Of a stretch of DNA of 64,000 nt, positions 12,181 to 23,436 are shown piece after piece. The stretch is from NCBI RefSeq assembly GCF_949987535.1, contig NC_080069.1, positions 47,853,269-47,917,268 on the forward strand. The letters are read 5' to 3'. The translations under genes and the position numbers were made by a program. Numbering within the stretch: the first letter of the stretch is position 1; each line of letters opens with the position of its first letter. This stretch comes from Balaenoptera acutorostrata (lineage: Eukaryota; Chordata; Mammalia; Artiodactyla; Balaenopteridae). The notes under the pieces are model-generated. The model ran no database searches and had not been told where the DNA came from. It worked only from the letters and a program-made list of their open reading frames with translations.

Positions 12181-12864
12181 TTTCCCTTTAGAAATTTATC
12201 ATTCATGAATTTAATTGATCAAACTTTAACACTTTGCCTTAAGTGTCACACCATTCACATACATATAAAATATCCAAAAAATATATATATATATATCTCT
12301 CTATCTTTCTGGCAGGCAGTTAGACAGTATAAGTTCTTTCTAGTTACATTCTCAGAATAAATATAATTGGAAGTCAGAGAAGAGACATTGAGCACATAGC
12401 TATTATTCACAGAAAAATGAGGGGTACTGCTCTGCTAACGACTGGAAAGAACAGAATGCTCAGACTATCTTAGGAAGAAAAGAAGATAGTACAATGCAGT
12501 CTAGTGAGACAGCAATTAAAAATAAAGTCATTCACTGTGTGTCTTCCGCTTAGGAGAGCTTGCCCCGGCTTGCATTGATCTGCAGATGAACAAACTAACC
12601 TCCCATAGCTAACTCAGTGTTTCCCCTGAGATGTAACATAAACTTAGTGTAGGTCAAAGTCTCCCTGCCTCCCCACCCCCCCGTCAGAGTAAGAAGTTTG
12701 ATCATGTTGTTTGTTTATTTTTGTTTTCTTGAAGGGTAGTTGGGGGGGTGGTTTGAGGAATAGGAGAGTAAAGACTATTTTAAATTGTTTTTCTTCTAGT
12801 TGATTACCTGCCAAGTATTTGGGAGTTCTGAGTTCCTTAAATGGTAAAGAGCAATTCATCTTGA
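12181..12864. other. Unassigned sequence with an AT microsatellite
   Basis: A short (AT)n run lies at about 12279-12296, and short C and G runs near 12673 and 12744. No gene recognised. Confidence 0.45.
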
Positions 12865-12990
12865 ACTGTAATATGCAAACGAATCACCTAAGGGTCTTGT
12901 TGAAATGCAGATTCTGATGATGAGCAGGTCTAGGAGCTGGAGATGCTGCTTTTCTCACAGGCTCCCAGGTGATATCTATGCTACGGATCC
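12865..12990 (+). mobile_element. MER5-like hAT MITE remnant
   Basis: Contains 'cgaatcacctaagggtcttgttgaaatgcagattctga' and, further right, 'cacaggctcccaggtgat'. These are the two inverted halves typical of MER5-type elements. The terminal repeats are too worn to see a target duplication. Confidence 0.6.
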
Positions 12991-14369
12991 CAGAAACACG
13001 ATATGAGTAGAAAAGGTATAAAATATTTTTTAGGATGATTTGTTACATCTGCTGTTCTGATATATCATATTTTCTTTTCTCTTTACAACTTTGGCGAATG
13101 GATGGATGGAAGGATTCTGTTTTGTGGGTGCTTCTGGAGGCCTTCCGCTTGAGTGTGTGTGGATGGGAATCTGCAAATATAAGACATCCATCACTAAAAT
13201 ATATAACTGGGTTGTAATATAAGAATGCATCAAAGTAAAATTTAGGGGTTAGACTGATTAGGGAAAAGTCCCAAGTTTTCTTGGAATGAAATAAGAACTC
13301 TCCACAAAAGGCAGAGGGGAGTGAGTGAAAGAGAGTGATAGGCTAGGCAGACCATAGAAAACACTGAGAGAGTTTAAATTATATTAAAGGATAAGATTTT
13401 CTAAATGGATGATAGGCTTTGCATCTGCTAGATTTTTAATAATCCTGCTTCTTTTTTGTAGCAGTGTTCAAATAAGTGACTAAAATACAGACAACCCAAA
13501 TGGTTCAAAAACTAAACAAAAATTATTACTCCTGTTTGTCATTTTATTTGTCCTCATCAGTTCTCTGTCATTTGCCTTTTTATTCTTTTGTCCAAAGGTG
13601 GCAGTATTATTATTGAAGTAAAGATATTGGATTTCTACTTTTGTGAAGATAATTGATAATCATAGAGTCCCAGTATACAGTAGGTGGATATTAATCCAGC
13701 ATTCACTGGGGAAAGAAGTTATTATCAGAAGCTTATGCTTTTGTAAGAGTATATAACATGAAGACAATGATTGAACAAAATGTAACTTTTTCCTGCTACT
13801 CTGAAACTTAATAATCTTCAGTTGTGCACCCACCATGGGAATAATTCCTCTTAAGTCATTTGAGGTACTTTAAACATTTTGGATAAGGGTAGTTGTTTCT
13901 TTTATTAAGGTAGTATTCAACTGAGGGATTAGTCATCACATATTTATATAATGTTTTCATGCTAGGGCAATTAAATGTAGAATTCAGTAAATAACAACAC
14001 CACAACAAAAAGCTCATTTGGATAATCACTACCTAAAACAAGACAAGCAATGCAGTTCTTTTATTTATTCATCTTAATTCTGTTTTGCATATATATCACT
14101 AGAGACTGTAGCTGAAAGTAAATAGTATGTTTATGATCATATTTCATTGCGTTTGGAGATTTTAGAGTCATTCATCATTAGCTTTCAGCTGGTTTAATGC
14201 AATCTTTAAATCCTTTGCTGATTAGCTTTCCTTATAATTATTTTGGCTCAGAGATTTTTGGTAAAAATACAAATAAAAATAAAATTGCCAATGTGCACTT
14301 CCCATCTTTTTCTTTACAGAGATGAGGTGAGTAAGATCTCTCACTCTCTTTTCTTCCTCTCAACTTATT
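12991..14369. other. Unassigned sequence
   Basis: No named repeat. At 14311-14335 a pyrimidine-rich stretch ending in ACAG is followed after 7 nt by GTGAGTAAG; see the findings. Otherwise AT-rich unique-looking sequence. Confidence 0.4.
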
Positions 14370-14460
14370 CTGGCTCATAAGCCTGCTTACTGTAGCAAGG
14401 AATGTGTCTGTGTTTATACTGTGGCTTGGGCTTAGGGAATAAAATGTATTTGTTGATTAG
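14370..14460 (+). mobile_element. Possible L2 3' fragment
   Basis: 'gtagcaaggaatgtgtctgtg' and 'gaataaaatgtatttgttgatt' resemble the L2 3' end, but the match is weak. Confidence 0.3.
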
Positions 14461-17002
14461 TTGATTAATATGTTTTTAATTTTTTTTTTGTTCTCTCTAT
14501 ATGTGTGTGTGTATATAGTTTTAAATTTATTTAATCCTTGTTTAAGGTATTTAATCTGTATGATATCTGGTGTTTAAGTTCATTTATTTGGAATATTTCA
14601 AGAACAAGTTTGCTTAGTCACCTCTCTTAATTCTAAGGGACTGTATAGTTTCTTCTTTGTGTTCTGTCTGGTTTTTCCATTCTTTCATGGACTACCTTCT
14701 TTCTTTCCCTCCATAAATTTACCTTGTCCTTTCTAAATTAACCATGGCATCAGTTCTAGACCCAACTCTACATGATGTTTTAGTACATCTATGCAACCTG
14801 ACTAGCAACAGATGGGCATCTGTTTCCAATCAGCCATGGTCTGGGAGGGTGGAGCATTTGGGAGCTTTGGGCTGTCTTTCCTAGAGGTGGAGATAAGGCC
14901 AGCCATGAAAATGGAGGCTCTAAGTTGGGCAAACAATGAGCCCTCTGAAGTAAGAAGGTATATTGTTTAGCATACTTCTGGTAAAATAACCTTAGTTATT
15001 TGGTTTGCTTTTTACAACATCGTTCAGTTGAAAATTGTCATCGGGCAGCTAGAAATCCAATATGAATCAGTGGTTCATGAGAATAAGAGACTGTTGGGAT
15101 AATAGTTCCTACTTATCAAGCTAATAGCAAAATATGAACTATTCTTCCCTTATCTCAAAACAGTGTGATTCTGTTTATCAGAGAATTCCAGTTAAAGACC
15201 CATAGAGTCTTATTTCTTCTTAACCAAGTGTAATGTCATAAACACCAAGGAAAACATGAAAAATGTGCAAGACGGTGATATTTTAAAGCTGTTAATATAT
15301 ATTTTAAGTTTGTCCAAAGTCTAAATTAAATGTTTTATTAATGCTACATCAAAATCATGAATACATTTGTGTAGGGCCAGACATATGCTATGAGATTTAT
15401 ATTTTTATTTTGTTAACTGTTAGTAAGAACTACTGGGTTTATAATATTACACATTAGAGGATTAAAATTAGGAAAAATGCTTTACTTCACCTTTAAAAGC
15501 ATTTCTATTGAGGAATTCAATTCTGTGTTGCATATTATAACCAAACAATATTTTACTCTTATGGTTCACCCTCAAATACCAAATGCTCCAATGCCTGCTA
15601 GCTTTCCCTACTTCTGCAAGGTTATAAAGCAGAGGAAGTCCAAAAACTATTGATCTAGATATTTTTACCAAATTGGCTACCAGGCTCTTACTAATACCAG
15701 AACAATGTGCTGGCCAATAATCATCATTTACTTGAAAAAATATGGTAAATCTTGTTGGCATAAATCGAAATCTCACTGGCACTATTCACTGTAGAATAGT
15801 CATAGGTTTTACTTTTGAACCTCACATGAGGAGGCTTAATTACTGACTTTGTAATGAAATTTAACTGTAAGATAGTTTCACTTGAATGGTACTTGCATTA
15901 TGGCTAGATTCAATCTTTAAGAAATCTCAGTCTTTGGTAGCTTGATATCTTTTAGTTTTTACCTTAATTTCCTTCTGGTTCTTATTCCCTGCTAAATCGC
16001 TCAGATGACTTCAGACACAGTTCATCAGGTCCAGGACTGCAAAACATGTTTTAGTTCATATAATTTATCTGAATGGCAATACCTGTGGGTAGTGAATTTA
16101 GGTTAGTGTTTATTGTCTAAAACATCTGTCAAGCCAAAGAGAATATGACTTTGGTGTTGAGGCAAAGGGAAAATATTTTAAAGAATCATGCATGAATATG
16201 CTGCCACAGTGTAATTTAAAGTAAAAAATATGACAACTTTAAAACCGATATTTCTATTGAGTTCTATTTATATTGGCCATGATAGAAGTATTTATGGAAA
16301 TGATGACATAGTAAATAAGAGAGGTTGCAAGTTTATCAACATTATTTAAATATGTACTTGCCTTATGACTAACTTCCAATGGTGTTAGGAATAATAATAG
16401 TAGGAACATATCCTAAATGTGGGGCAGGTAACTGAGGAACTACCAAATAAAGGCACTTTTTACAGCTGGAATGCAAGCTGGAATGCAAGCATTTTGCAGA
16501 GTCATTTATTGCTCCAGATTTCTTTGACATAAATATTTGTGATAGGGCAGTCAAGAACAATTTTTCTCTTTGAGGAAATAGGTTTTCCTTTGAATTCTTC
16601 TCTCTTCATTTAGCAAATATATGAAAGATTTATTCCACAAGAGGCCACAGAATTTCTTCTATATAGAGCCTTTCAAAAACCATATAGAAGCTGGTATAAG
16701 TATCTGATCAGTATGCATAAACTATAAATGGACACCAGCTTCTCATCCAATGTGACACCATAGAATTTTCCTGAGTGCAGGTTAAGTTGCATGTTTTTGT
16801 AGTATGACTAGACCACTTCTCCTTACTTATTGTGTTAAACTGAGGCATTTTCCTGAAAAAAGAAAAAAGACGCTGGATTTATTCTTTCCACTTCTGACTC
16901 CATTCCCTTCTGCACAACTGAGTGTCAACTTCTGTGTCTAGCTAGGTCCAACACTTAATTTGCACAGCTGTTCAAAATAGTATCGCTGAGTGGTGATGAA
17001 CT
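14461..17002. other. Unassigned sequence
   Basis: About 2.5 kb without a nameable repeat or gene. A 104-codon minus-strand frame at 15468-15782 has no recognised domain and sits in the length range expected by chance. A perfect 12-bp tandem pair (AGCTGGAATGCA twice) lies at 16464-16487. Confidence 0.4.
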
Positions 17003-17012
17003 AAGGGTAAAT

Positions 17013-17361
17013 ATTTTTTTAATAAATTTGTCTATTTATTTATTTTTGGCTGCTTGGGTCTTTGTTGCTGTGCGTGGGACTTCTCTCGCTGCAGCGAGCA
17101 GAGGCTACACTTTGTTGCGGTGCGTGGGCTTCTCATTGCAGTGGCTTCTCTTGTTGTGGAGCATGGACTCTAGGTGCACGTGCTTCAGTAGTTGTGGCAT
17201 GCGGGCTCAGTAGTTGTGGCTCATGGGCTCTGGAGCGCAGGCTCAGTAGTTGTGGCTCATGGGCTTAGTTGCTCCATGGCATGTGGCATCTTCCCTGACC
17301 AGGGCTCAAACCTGTGTCCCCTGCATTGGCAGGCGGATTCTTAACCACTGTACCACTAGGG
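17013..17361 (-). mobile_element. CHR-type SINE, older variant with internal repeats
   Basis: Minus-strand tRNA-derived SINE. On the plus strand it begins with the T-rich tail (ATTTATTTATTTTTGGCTG) and ends with the reversed tRNA-like head (ACCACTAGGGAAG). The motif CAGTAGTTGTGGC occurs three times inside (about 17186, 17209 and 17244), so it is longer than the CHR-2-like copies and more diverged. A 10-bp target duplication AAGGGTAAAT is at 17003-17012 and 17362-17371. Confidence 0.88.
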
Positions 17362-17371
17362 AAGGGTAAAT

Positions 17372-18681
17372 TTTAATTACACACAAAAAATGTTACCCAT
17401 AGAACTTCCTCTTTTTCGGTGTGTTATTGCTTACTGCTTTTTTACAAGTGTCATACATACATTACTAATCCTAGCAGACCTGCTGTAAAATGAGGAAGAG
17501 AAATAGAAAATATCCTGATTTCTTAAACTGGAAGAGGAGATTTTTTTTTCTGAGTATCGGTCCAGGCTACCTGTCAGTGTTCTCCTTCAGCAGCCTTATT
17601 TTCCTGTTTTTCCATCACACTCAGAAGTATTTCCACACTTCCCTATGCTTCTTCAGATGTTCTTATGCATTTAGTTATGATTCTTCAGAGATTCTGGCCC
17701 AAACCTCATGATTTATCTTAGGCTCCAGAATAGGAGAGTGAGGACAGACAGTGAGTAATGTGCATTTGGAGATATGTAGGCAGAGTTGACACCAAAAGAG
17801 AGGGAGGAGAACGCGTAAGTTTGTCTTCCCTCTCTCCAGCTCAGGCTCCCTGTTTGGTGTAGTTAAGAGATTAGATTACCTACACCCAGGGCAAGTGATT
17901 GTTTTCTCTATTCTTCAGTTTCTTAATATAGTAGCTATTTGATGGAAAATGTACTCAACTAATATTTATGTCCTAGGAAAACTGTAGGATTTCAAGGATT
18001 TAACAATAATCCAGAAACAGAATGTTCCCTCATTCTTTGAATTTATATCTGATGAATTCCTTCCCCTTTCTCTTTACCTCCTATCTTCCCCCTGAAGGTC
18101 TTATGTCAATTAAAACAGACTAAAGTGCAGTTATTTTGTCCTTGGAGGAGAAGGATTTTTATTAATAGCTTTAGGGGAAATAAAGATTCAGTTATACAGT
18201 AACTTCCCTGATAGAAAAGATAATGTGACAACTCCACCCTATAATGCCAAGTAGAAAAATGGATTGTCATTAAATATTAGCTAGTGTATATTTATTTTCA
18301 CAGCAGGCCTTGAAAAGTGTGATTATCCAGAGGAAGATATCTTACAGAAGCATGACATGCGAGTGACCAGAGAGCTGGCATTTGTGAACTCCTATGAGAG
18401 ATAGAGGGTAGCCTATTTCAGTGCAGATAAATGAATTTGTGACAGGGGTCATGATTTGGCAAATTTAGATACTCATTGAATTATTTGGATTTAGTGTTTG
18501 TCATGAAAAATTATTTTTGACAAAATAAGTCCTCAGAGGTAGCATGAACATGTTTTATTTGTTCCTTCCTTACCATACGCATTGCCAGCATTCTACTATA
18601 AGCCTTCACCAACTCCTAACTGTGCTGTTGCACGGGATTCTAATTTTTATCCTTCCAGGCAAATATGTAAATTTTACCCCG

Positions 18682-18686
<5 letters not shown>
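17372..18686. other. Unassigned sequence
   Basis: No gene or named repeat recognised. Two short frames of about 73 codons on the plus strand have no protein features. Confidence 0.45.

Positions 18687-18687
<1 letters not shown>

Positions 18688-18733
<46 letters not shown>
18688..18733. repeat. (TG)n microsatellite
   Basis: An uninterrupted TG dinucleotide run of about 45 bases. Reading frames through it give only Val-Cys, Thr-His or similar artefacts. Confidence 0.97.
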
Positions 18734-18734
<1 letters not shown>

Positions 18735-18790
18735 AGAGAAAGAGAGAGAGAGAGAGAGAATATGAGAGAGAGAGGAGAGGAAAGAGGGAA
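18734..18790. repeat. (GA)n purine-rich microsatellite
   Basis: Directly follows the TG run: a GA-rich, nearly pure purine tract with two breaks. Together the two tracts form about 100 bp of simple sequence. Confidence 0.95.
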
Positions 18791-18794
18791 TACA

Positions 18795-18935
18795 AGCTTG
18801 CTGTGTCAGATACTGTTCCAAGGTCCAAGTGCTGGAAATATTGCTGTAACTCAAAGTACCAGTGTCTCTCTTCTCATGGAGCTTAAAGCCTCGTGTGAAT
18901 CGGAAACAGTTTAAAATGAATAAGTAAATAAGCAA
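18795..18935 (+). mobile_element. Ancient interspersed repeat, family not named
   Basis: Blocks 'ctgtgtcagatactgttccaagg', 'gtgctggaaatattgctg' and 'ctcatggagcttaaagcc' follow the order 'tgccaggcactgttctaagg...ctggggatac...ctcatggagcttacattc' of the same old repeat seen near 2940. Confidence 0.5.
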
Positions 18936-19084
18936 GGTAATTTCTACACAGTATGATTTTGTAGAAAGGGAGAGGCTATTTCAGATGGAGAGGTGAGGGG
19001 TGGCCGTTATGAGTTGATGTGAGGTCTTGGGAAAAGGACGATCCAGTTATGCATTCTACTGTCTTATGTGGTCTTCATCGTGCC

Positions 19085-19270
19085 TCCAGGATAGGTATAC
19101 GTCTAGAAACCTTCAGTAATGCCCTACACTCCTTGGATTAATATCCAAGATCTTTACACTGGTTTTCAATGTTCTTCATAATATGATGTGTTTTATCCGG
19201 TGTATCTCATTACCCATTAGCACTAAACTATTTTCCCCTGGTTCTCTGAGCCCCAGGACAGAAGCCATTT
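19085..19270 (+). mobile_element. Possible L2 LINE internal fragment
   Basis: 'ttggattaatatccaagatctttacac' and the following text resemble the L2 region upstream of the 3' end ('aggataaaatccaaactccttaac'). Diverged. Confidence 0.4.
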
Positions 19271-20138
19271 CTAGACACTTTAGACTATCCTTCTAAAATG
19301 AACCCTGAAACATATGTCTTCTCCTAAAAGGAATTTTCTTTCTTTTTTTTTTTTTATCATACCCTTCCAAATAGCATTTATGTAAAGCATTCTATAGTAT
19401 GCCCCTTCAGTGAACTCTTCAATGATTGCCCCAATCTGCAGGAGCCAGGCTTTTATATAGTTGCCATTCGTTTTGGCTCTAAATTATGTGCGATTTTTTT
19501 TTTTTTTAGAACTTCACATTTACTCAGTTTTGTTTTTTTAACACAAACAGTAAGATATACACACATAATAGTAATAATTACCACGACTAAAAGATAAAAC
19601 AAGATATCATCTGAGAATTTTTCAGAATTGAATTGAAAAATGACCTGAGTCCTCATATTGAAAGTCCAACTATCAAGGAGGTAGTTTTTGTTTTTTGAGC
19701 TGTTTCAACATGTTTTCTAAATGATTATGCTTCCTTCAAGAGATCCCTATTGGTCTCCTTAAATTTTGTAGACCACTTAATTTTCTATCACCTCGTATTT
19801 TCTTAGCATCTTTTAGCTTCTCAAAATCTTGGATCAGACTCTTCTCCATTATGTTATTTTGATCTCTTCATTTTTCCTATTTAGTTTCCTTGGTCCTTTG
19901 TAGTTTTCTGGAGGACTTTTCACTGTTATATGTGACAGACCACATCACAGAAAGAACACTGAATAAATTAGAGTTATTGAAAGGTAGAGTTGGGAGTGTG
20001 TGGTAGATATATTTAAATATTTCTCTTTTTCTTAACATCTTTATTGGAGAATTATGTACCATCTTATGCTATTATTCAATTCTTTCCTGAGAATGATTAG
20101 AATAGGGGGCAGTTTTTGGTGTTGCTTTTGTTTGTTTG
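19271..20138. other. Unassigned sequence
   Basis: No gene recognised. T-tracts lie near 19344-19356 and 19495-19508, and a (TTTG)n run near 20125-20143. Confidence 0.45.
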
Positions 20139-20139
20139 T

Positions 20140-20375
20140 TTGTTTTTGAGTATCAACTCTGTGCCAAACATTCTATACCATTTTACTCTTATCTCCACAA
20201 CAACCCTGAAATGTTAAGTTTTGGGATGCCTATTGTATTGATGAGGAAGTTAAGTCTTGTCTTTGAAATTACTAACACAGGGTCATACCGCCAGGAAGTA
20301 GCTGAAGTGGGACTCAATCTGACTTCCCTCTAATTCCAAAGCCTATAACCTTTCCATTACACCAGAACTTCTCTC
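20140..20375 (+). mobile_element. MIR element
   Basis: Shows 'gagtatcaactctgtgccaaacattct', 'ctccacaacaaccctgaaatg', 'ttgatgaggaagttaag' and 'ggaagtagctgaagtgggactcaatctgact' in MIR order, ending in 'tttccattacaccagaactt'. Confidence 0.75.
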
Positions 20376-20609
20376 TGCATTTAAATGGCTTGCTTCTTGG
20401 TGGGAAATGCATGCCCAACATTTCTTTTGTCTTTAAAATCTAACATTTACTTGGTACATGATAGGTCCTTGATAAATCTGTACAAATTTGTACTTGATAA
20501 ATTAAACAAAAATATGAAGAAACGCCAGTCTCTCCTTACAAGAAACTGGGAACAGGAGTTGCCTCTGCAAAGTTACAGTGTGAAAGAGAATGCATTTTTC
20601 AAGTAATCC

Positions 20610-20840
20610 TTTCTTCTTCACGTTGATTCTGTACCTGTGGTTCCATCTGGAATGCCCATTGCTTTCTTTTCTGCCTTATGAAATCCCACTTATCCACACC
20701 CAGTTCAAATGTTACTTTCTCTGTGAAGATTTCAAAATGCCCTCTAGGGAGAGTGTTTGCCATGGGGTTTGTGTTCCCATAGTGCTTTATATATACCACA
20801 TTTTAGCAATTGTCTGGTTAGAGGCCAAGCATATACAGAT
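20610..20840 (+). mobile_element. L2 LINE fragment
   Basis: 'catctggaatgcccattgc', 'cacccagttcaaatgttactttctctgtgaagatttc' and 'cccatagtgctttatatatacc' match the L2 3' region in order. Reading frames crossing it are incidental. Confidence 0.78.
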
Positions 20841-21235
20841 ACGTTTCTCTCTGTATGTAATGACAACACCTGCCAACAAATCTAAAGTTGAACACCGTAA
20901 GTTGAATTGTTCTCATATTATACTTTTTGAAGTTGCAGGCAGAAGAATGGACTGTTGTCATTCATTGGTCTAAATTAACTCCCATGCTGCTAGGATGGCT
21001 TTCACATCAGGAACAAATTCTTCATTGTGGGAAAGATAAAAAGAAGAGAGTTTCACATCACACATTTTACTTTTGTATACCAGAATTCAAAGTACCTACT
21101 ACTTATTATTTGTCACATTTCTTGGTACAAATTATAAACAGTAATGTGAGACCTACTATCACATTAAACAGTTAACTTTTCACATACTGATGCACAATCC
21201 TTCTTATATTCTTGTTATCATTTCTTTTTATCCTG
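20841..21235. other. Unassigned sequence between two L2 pieces
   Basis: No repeat named. It lies between two same-strand L2 fragments that would be consecutive in the parent element, so it may be a decayed L2 part or an unrecognised insertion. Confidence 0.35.
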
Positions 21236-21239
21236 CTGC

Positions 21240-21375
21240 TTCTTCCTCTGGGTCTAGACTCTATACACTGTCATTACCTTTTGGTCATAGGCCAACTTCT
21301 TGTATCCTCAGTACCTAAGACAGTACATGGTATATAGTAGATGATCAAATAACGCATATTGAATGAAGGAAGGAA
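21240..21375 (+). mobile_element. L2 LINE 3' end
   Basis: 'tgtatcctcagtacctaagacagtacatggtatatagtagatgatcaaataacgcatattgaatgaagg' follows the L2 terminus closely. Confidence 0.8.
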
Positions 21376-22486
21376 GGACATTATTGACATCTTGGTTTCT
21401 GGAGAAGAAAGGCTCTTTCCTATTTTCATTCCACATTCAGTCTCATATTGAGCTTCTAATGAAAATTTCTGCTTCTTCATCTCTTTTCACAATTGAACTA
21501 GGGACACCTGGATTCTGTGGTCATTCTGACCCCCATTGAAGAGTCACTTCAAAGTTCACAACTGAAGTATTTCATTCATTAATGTCATTGGATAAAGGTT
21601 GTAGGATCTGGCTTGCAAACTGGACTTTTAGGAATTAGTGGTATATGAGGTAGCTAGGGAAATTAGGGAATCAGGTAGGAAATTATCAATTCTACCCCAC
21701 TTCAGCATTCAAGAATCTATAATATGCCTACAAGTTACTGTAAAGATACTCAAATTCCCTCTCAGGTAATTCAACCTTGGTATTTAGAAATGTTTGGCAA
21801 TCACATTTGATTCTAAACATAATTGAAAGTGTTCCTAATGTTGCCGATAAGTGGTATTGAGGTTTTCATTTATAGTGTAAATACTTTTAATCTTGTTTTT
21901 TTAATAGCAGGGGATTAAGTGGGTATTTTTTTTCTTTTGTTGCTAATTTCCCTGAATGCCTGCCAGATGCTACTTTTGTAGGCAGACCTCTTGTTCCTTC
22001 GCTTCATCAATTGAATGGCAGTGATTTTTGGCAACCTATTTTCTTGCAGCCATATTATGCCAATGAAATGGAGTCCACTTCATACCTCTTACCTTACCAA
22101 TTGTTTAATAACATGTAAAATTTTAAGAGATAATGGAGTATAGGAAGGGTTGATGGTTTATTTTTCTAAGTAGGGAATATTGCCAAATGTAGAGATAGAA
22201 AATTAATGATTTTGTTTTGCTCTTATTTGAATAAAGAGCTTCAGAAATTTCAGCATGCTACCTTTATGGAACTTTTTCGTCTCTTTCTTCCTCTTAATCA
22301 CAATTTATTTCCAAATGTAGATGAATAAAATCTTGGAATTGGAATGTACACCTTGGAGATTCTATAGGAGTCTAACCTTCCAACCTGTGCTGGGATTCCA
22401 TTTACAGTCCTACAAGAACCCAGCATCTGGTTGTCCAGCTTCTGTCAGAGCATTTTCAATTTATGTTTTTCCAACCCAGACTATAA
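21376..22486. other. Unassigned sequence
   Basis: No gene or named repeat seen. Confidence 0.45.
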
Positions 22487-22487
22487 T

Positions 22488-22660
22488 GGGATAGAGATTA
22501 AGAGAAATATATTGGCTCTAGAGTCAGCTTTCTTTCTAACTCTGCCTATTACATAGAGTAAGGTCAAACCCCTCCATGGATCTCAGTATCCTCATGTATA
22601 AAATGATAGGGCTGAAATAAAAGCCTTCTAAGGTCCTTTCTAGATTAGCCATCCTATGAC
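22488..22660 (-). mobile_element. MIR element
   Basis: Plus-strand text 'ggctctagagtcagctttc', 'aactctgcctattac', 'ggatctcagtatcctcatgtataaaatgatagggctg' and 'ctaaggtcctttctag' is MIR in reverse complement. Confidence 0.72.
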
Positions 22661-23360
22661 TCCTGCTATATAAACACATACACATATTTAAATCTAATTA
22701 CTATTACCTTAAAAATTAGATTTTTGAAAATATATTTTTTAATGTGAGTTTTCTACTGATTTCCTTCAAAATTTCAAGGAAACAACAACTAATCCACCCC
22801 CAATATCACCTCAAATATATATATATAATAATAATAATAAGGTCATATTTGAAAATTCCAGCACCTACTTCACGGAACCCTTGACTCTGTTCATGTGCAT
22901 CATTATTGGTCAAATGGCCCACCACACAGGAGTAAGGAAGAGTAGAACTAGGAAGAAACATACACAGTTTATATGTTGCACACAGTGATTACAAAAAAGT
23001 AAAAATAACCTGAAGCTAATCACCTGTAACTTGTAATACGAGTAACACAAGGGAGCAGATGGCCTGTGACAGAGCTCTGAAGAAGAAAGAGCTGGAGAAA
23101 CCAAGAGAAGGGAAAGAAAATTGAGCTAAATGTGCTAATGAGAAATGCAGATACGTAAGAGCTGAAAAGGACCTTAGGAGATGTTCCTGTCTCCCTCTTT
23201 CACGTTGCTGACATTTTTTAGCTTTTCTTTTAATCACTTTAGTTTGTAGGGAGTAGGCACATAATGCTAAACAATTCCAGTTTCTAGATATTTATTTCTA
23301 ATATAAACACAAAATCCACCTTCTTGTAAACTTTACTTCTCTGCCTCTAAGCTATTCATT
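22661..23360. other. Unassigned sequence with an ATA microsatellite
   Basis: A (TA)/(ATA) run sits at about 22816-22841. No gene recognised. Confidence 0.45.
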
Positions 23361-23436
23361 GGAACAACACAAAGATATTCACTCACAAAATGACCTATGG
23401 AACAACACAAAGATATTCACTCACAAAATGACCTAT
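23361..23436. repeat. Exact 38-bp tandem duplication
   Basis: Positions 23361-23398 are repeated without a mismatch at 23399-23436. The unit begins GGAACAACACAAAG and ends AAAATGACCTAT. It is not simple sequence, so it looks like a recent local duplication (replication slippage or end-joining). Confidence 0.97.

Noticed and set aside
15468..15782. 104-codon open frame, minus strand
   Set aside because: No recognisable protein family and no gene context; within the chance range.
18544..18935. Several overlapping frames of 60-110 codons with Val-Cys, Thr-His and Arg-Glu repeats
   Set aside because: They are translations of the (TG)n and (GA)n microsatellites.
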